From NCBI RefSeq assembly GCF_024359545.1, contig NZ_JAKQZG010000003.1, forward strand, positions 186,001-250,000: DNA of 64,000 bases, written 5' to 3'. This DNA comes from Jiella marina. GTDB taxonomy: Bacteria > Pseudomonadota > Alphaproteobacteria > Rhizobiales > Rhizobiaceae. Position numbers and translations under genes: made by a program. Positions 63,181 to 64,000 of the stretch are shown piece by piece. Under the pieces are notes generated by a model. That model saw only the letters and a program-made list of their open reading frames with translations. It did no database searches and was not told where the DNA came from. Positions within the stretch are counted from its first letter, which is position 1. Every line of letters starts with the position of its first letter.

Positions 63181-64000
63181 ATGGCCGTGACGGAGCGTTC
63201 AATGGCGGAAGTCGCAGGGCCGGCGGGCCGAGCGGTCTATGCCGAAGCGCCGGAAAACTCGCGCGGCCGGCTCGTGCCCGAGGCGCAGAGCCCGACGCGC
63301 ACGCCGTTCCAGCGCGATCGTGACCGGATCGTCCATTCTGCCGCCTTTCGGCGCCTGAAACACAAGACCCAGGTCTTCGTGCCCTACGAGGGCGATCACT
63401 ACCGCACGCGCCTGACCCATACGATCGAGGTCTCGCAGATCGCCCGAGCGCTCGCCCGCGCCTTTCGGCTGGACGAGGATCTCACCGAGGCGGTGGCGCT
63501 GGTCCATGATTTCGGCCATACGCCCTTCGGACATGCTGGCGAGCGGGCGCTCGATCGCTGCATGGCGGCCTTCGGCGGCTTCGACCACAATGCCCAGTCG
63601 CTCCGGATCGTCACGGAGCTCGAACGACGCTACGCCGATTTCGACGGGCTCAATCTCGCTTTCGAGACGCTGGAGGGACTGGTCAAGCACAATGGGCCGC
63701 TGACAGGCCCTTATGCCGAGGATGCCGAACCGGTCCCGCAGCCGATCCGCGAGTTCGACGCGCGCTTTCCTTTGGCGCTCGATCGCTTCGCCGATCTCGA
63801 GGCTCAGGCTGCCGCGATCTCCGACGACATCGCCTACAACACGCATGATCTCGACGACGGCCTTCGGGCCGGGCTGATCGATCTCGCCGATCTCGACCAG
63901 CTCGATCTCGCCGGTTCGATCCATCGCGAGGTGAAAGCGAGATATCCGCGCCTCGACCCGTCCCGCACCATCCACGAGGTCATGCGCCGCCACATCACCC
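63181..64000 (+). CDS. dgt: dGTP triphosphohydrolase-like protein (partial, 5' end)
   Basis: Runs off the window; 273 codons visible. HD-domain dNTPase: [17 protein letters not shown] (first His), [17 protein letters not shown] (HD pair) and [16 protein letters not shown] (later Asp). Bacterial members hydrolyse dNTPs to nucleosides and triphosphate. ATG at 63181 preceded by GGGAG; another ATG at 63202 is possible. Confidence 0.92.
   Translation, partial: MAVTERSMAEVAGPAGRAVYAEAPENSRGRLVPEAQSPTRTPFQRDRDRIVHSAAFRRLKHKTQVFVPYEGDHYRTRLTHTIEVSQIARALARAFRLDEDLTEAVALVHDFGHTPFGHAGERALDRCMAAFGGFDHNAQSLRIVTELERRYADFDGLNLAFETLEGLVKHNGPLTGPYAEDAEPVPQPIREFDARFPLALDRFADLEAQAAAISDDIAYNTHDLDDGLRAGLIDLADLDQLDLAGSIHREVKARYPRLDPSRTIHEVMRRHIT

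Noticed and set aside
1-64000. tRNA, rRNA, CRISPR arrays, insertion sequences, prophage
   Set aside because: Scanned by eye for conserved tRNA/rRNA stretches, regularly spaced repeats and transposase or phage proteins; none found. A tRNAscan/CRISPR search would confirm.

Overview
The window is a GC-rich, densely coded chromosomal segment from an alphaproteobacterium, most likely order Hyphomicrobiales (Rhizobiales). The evidence is gene order and content: tolC next to a PopZ/DUF2497 gene and valS; hemC-hemD followed by an alphaproteobacterial mitofilin (Mic60-like) gene and hemY; rplM-rpsI close to PaaI/enoyl-CoA hydratase/CoA-binding/O-acetylhomoserine sulfhydrylase genes; a HisKA_2-type histidine kinase; and an ExoR-like Sel1 protein behind ilvD. 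I cannot fix the genus. I found no phage genes, transposases, CRISPR arrays, rRNA or tRNA.

Layout. 0-5 kb (minus): an MFS drug exporter, monothiol glutaredoxin, a fused acyltransferase-SGNH membrane enzyme, and an EVE-domain protein. 5-13.3 kb: the minus operon tsaD-gpsA-yciI-EVE is divergent from hemC-hemD-mic60-hemY. 13.6-21 kb: TerB-like, glutamine amidotransferase, aroQ, FemAB/CelD-like GNAT, a histidine kinase/response regulator pair, DUF924, TusA and a CobW-type metallochaperone. 21.2-33.6 kb: a D-Ala-D-Ala carboxypeptidase, then an amide-catabolism island. In the island, M20 and amidase-signature hydrolases (plus) converge on a seven-gene minus operon. That operon holds a Pot-type ABC importer, a hydantoin-racemase-like enzyme, a GNAT protein and a cytosine-deaminase-like amidohydrolase.

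33.9-43 kb: a frameshifted secreted-protein gene, rplM-rpsI with a strong terminator, a Cys-rich Csp/DUF326 copper-storage protein, acyl-CoA related genes, and a DUF2231/PQQ-type sugar dehydrogenase pair. 43-50.5 kb: Gfo/Idh/MocA oxidoreductase, metY, a membrane protein, a cupin, a P450, a secreted protein built of eight ~23-residue repeats, and a pcm-like methyltransferase. 50.6-64 kb: tolC, popZ, valS, a FadL porin with a long upstream region carrying a 22-bp palindrome, ilvD-exoR, a VapBC-type toxin-antitoxin pair, xthA, erpA and the start of dgt, which runs off the window.

The best candidates for undescribed biology are the importer/racemase/amidohydrolase island with its inverted-repeat operator candidate, the tandem-repeat exported protein with three ATTCGAA sites in its divergent promoter region, and the palindrome upstream of fadL. 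Everything here is read by eye; no database searches or folding calculations were run.
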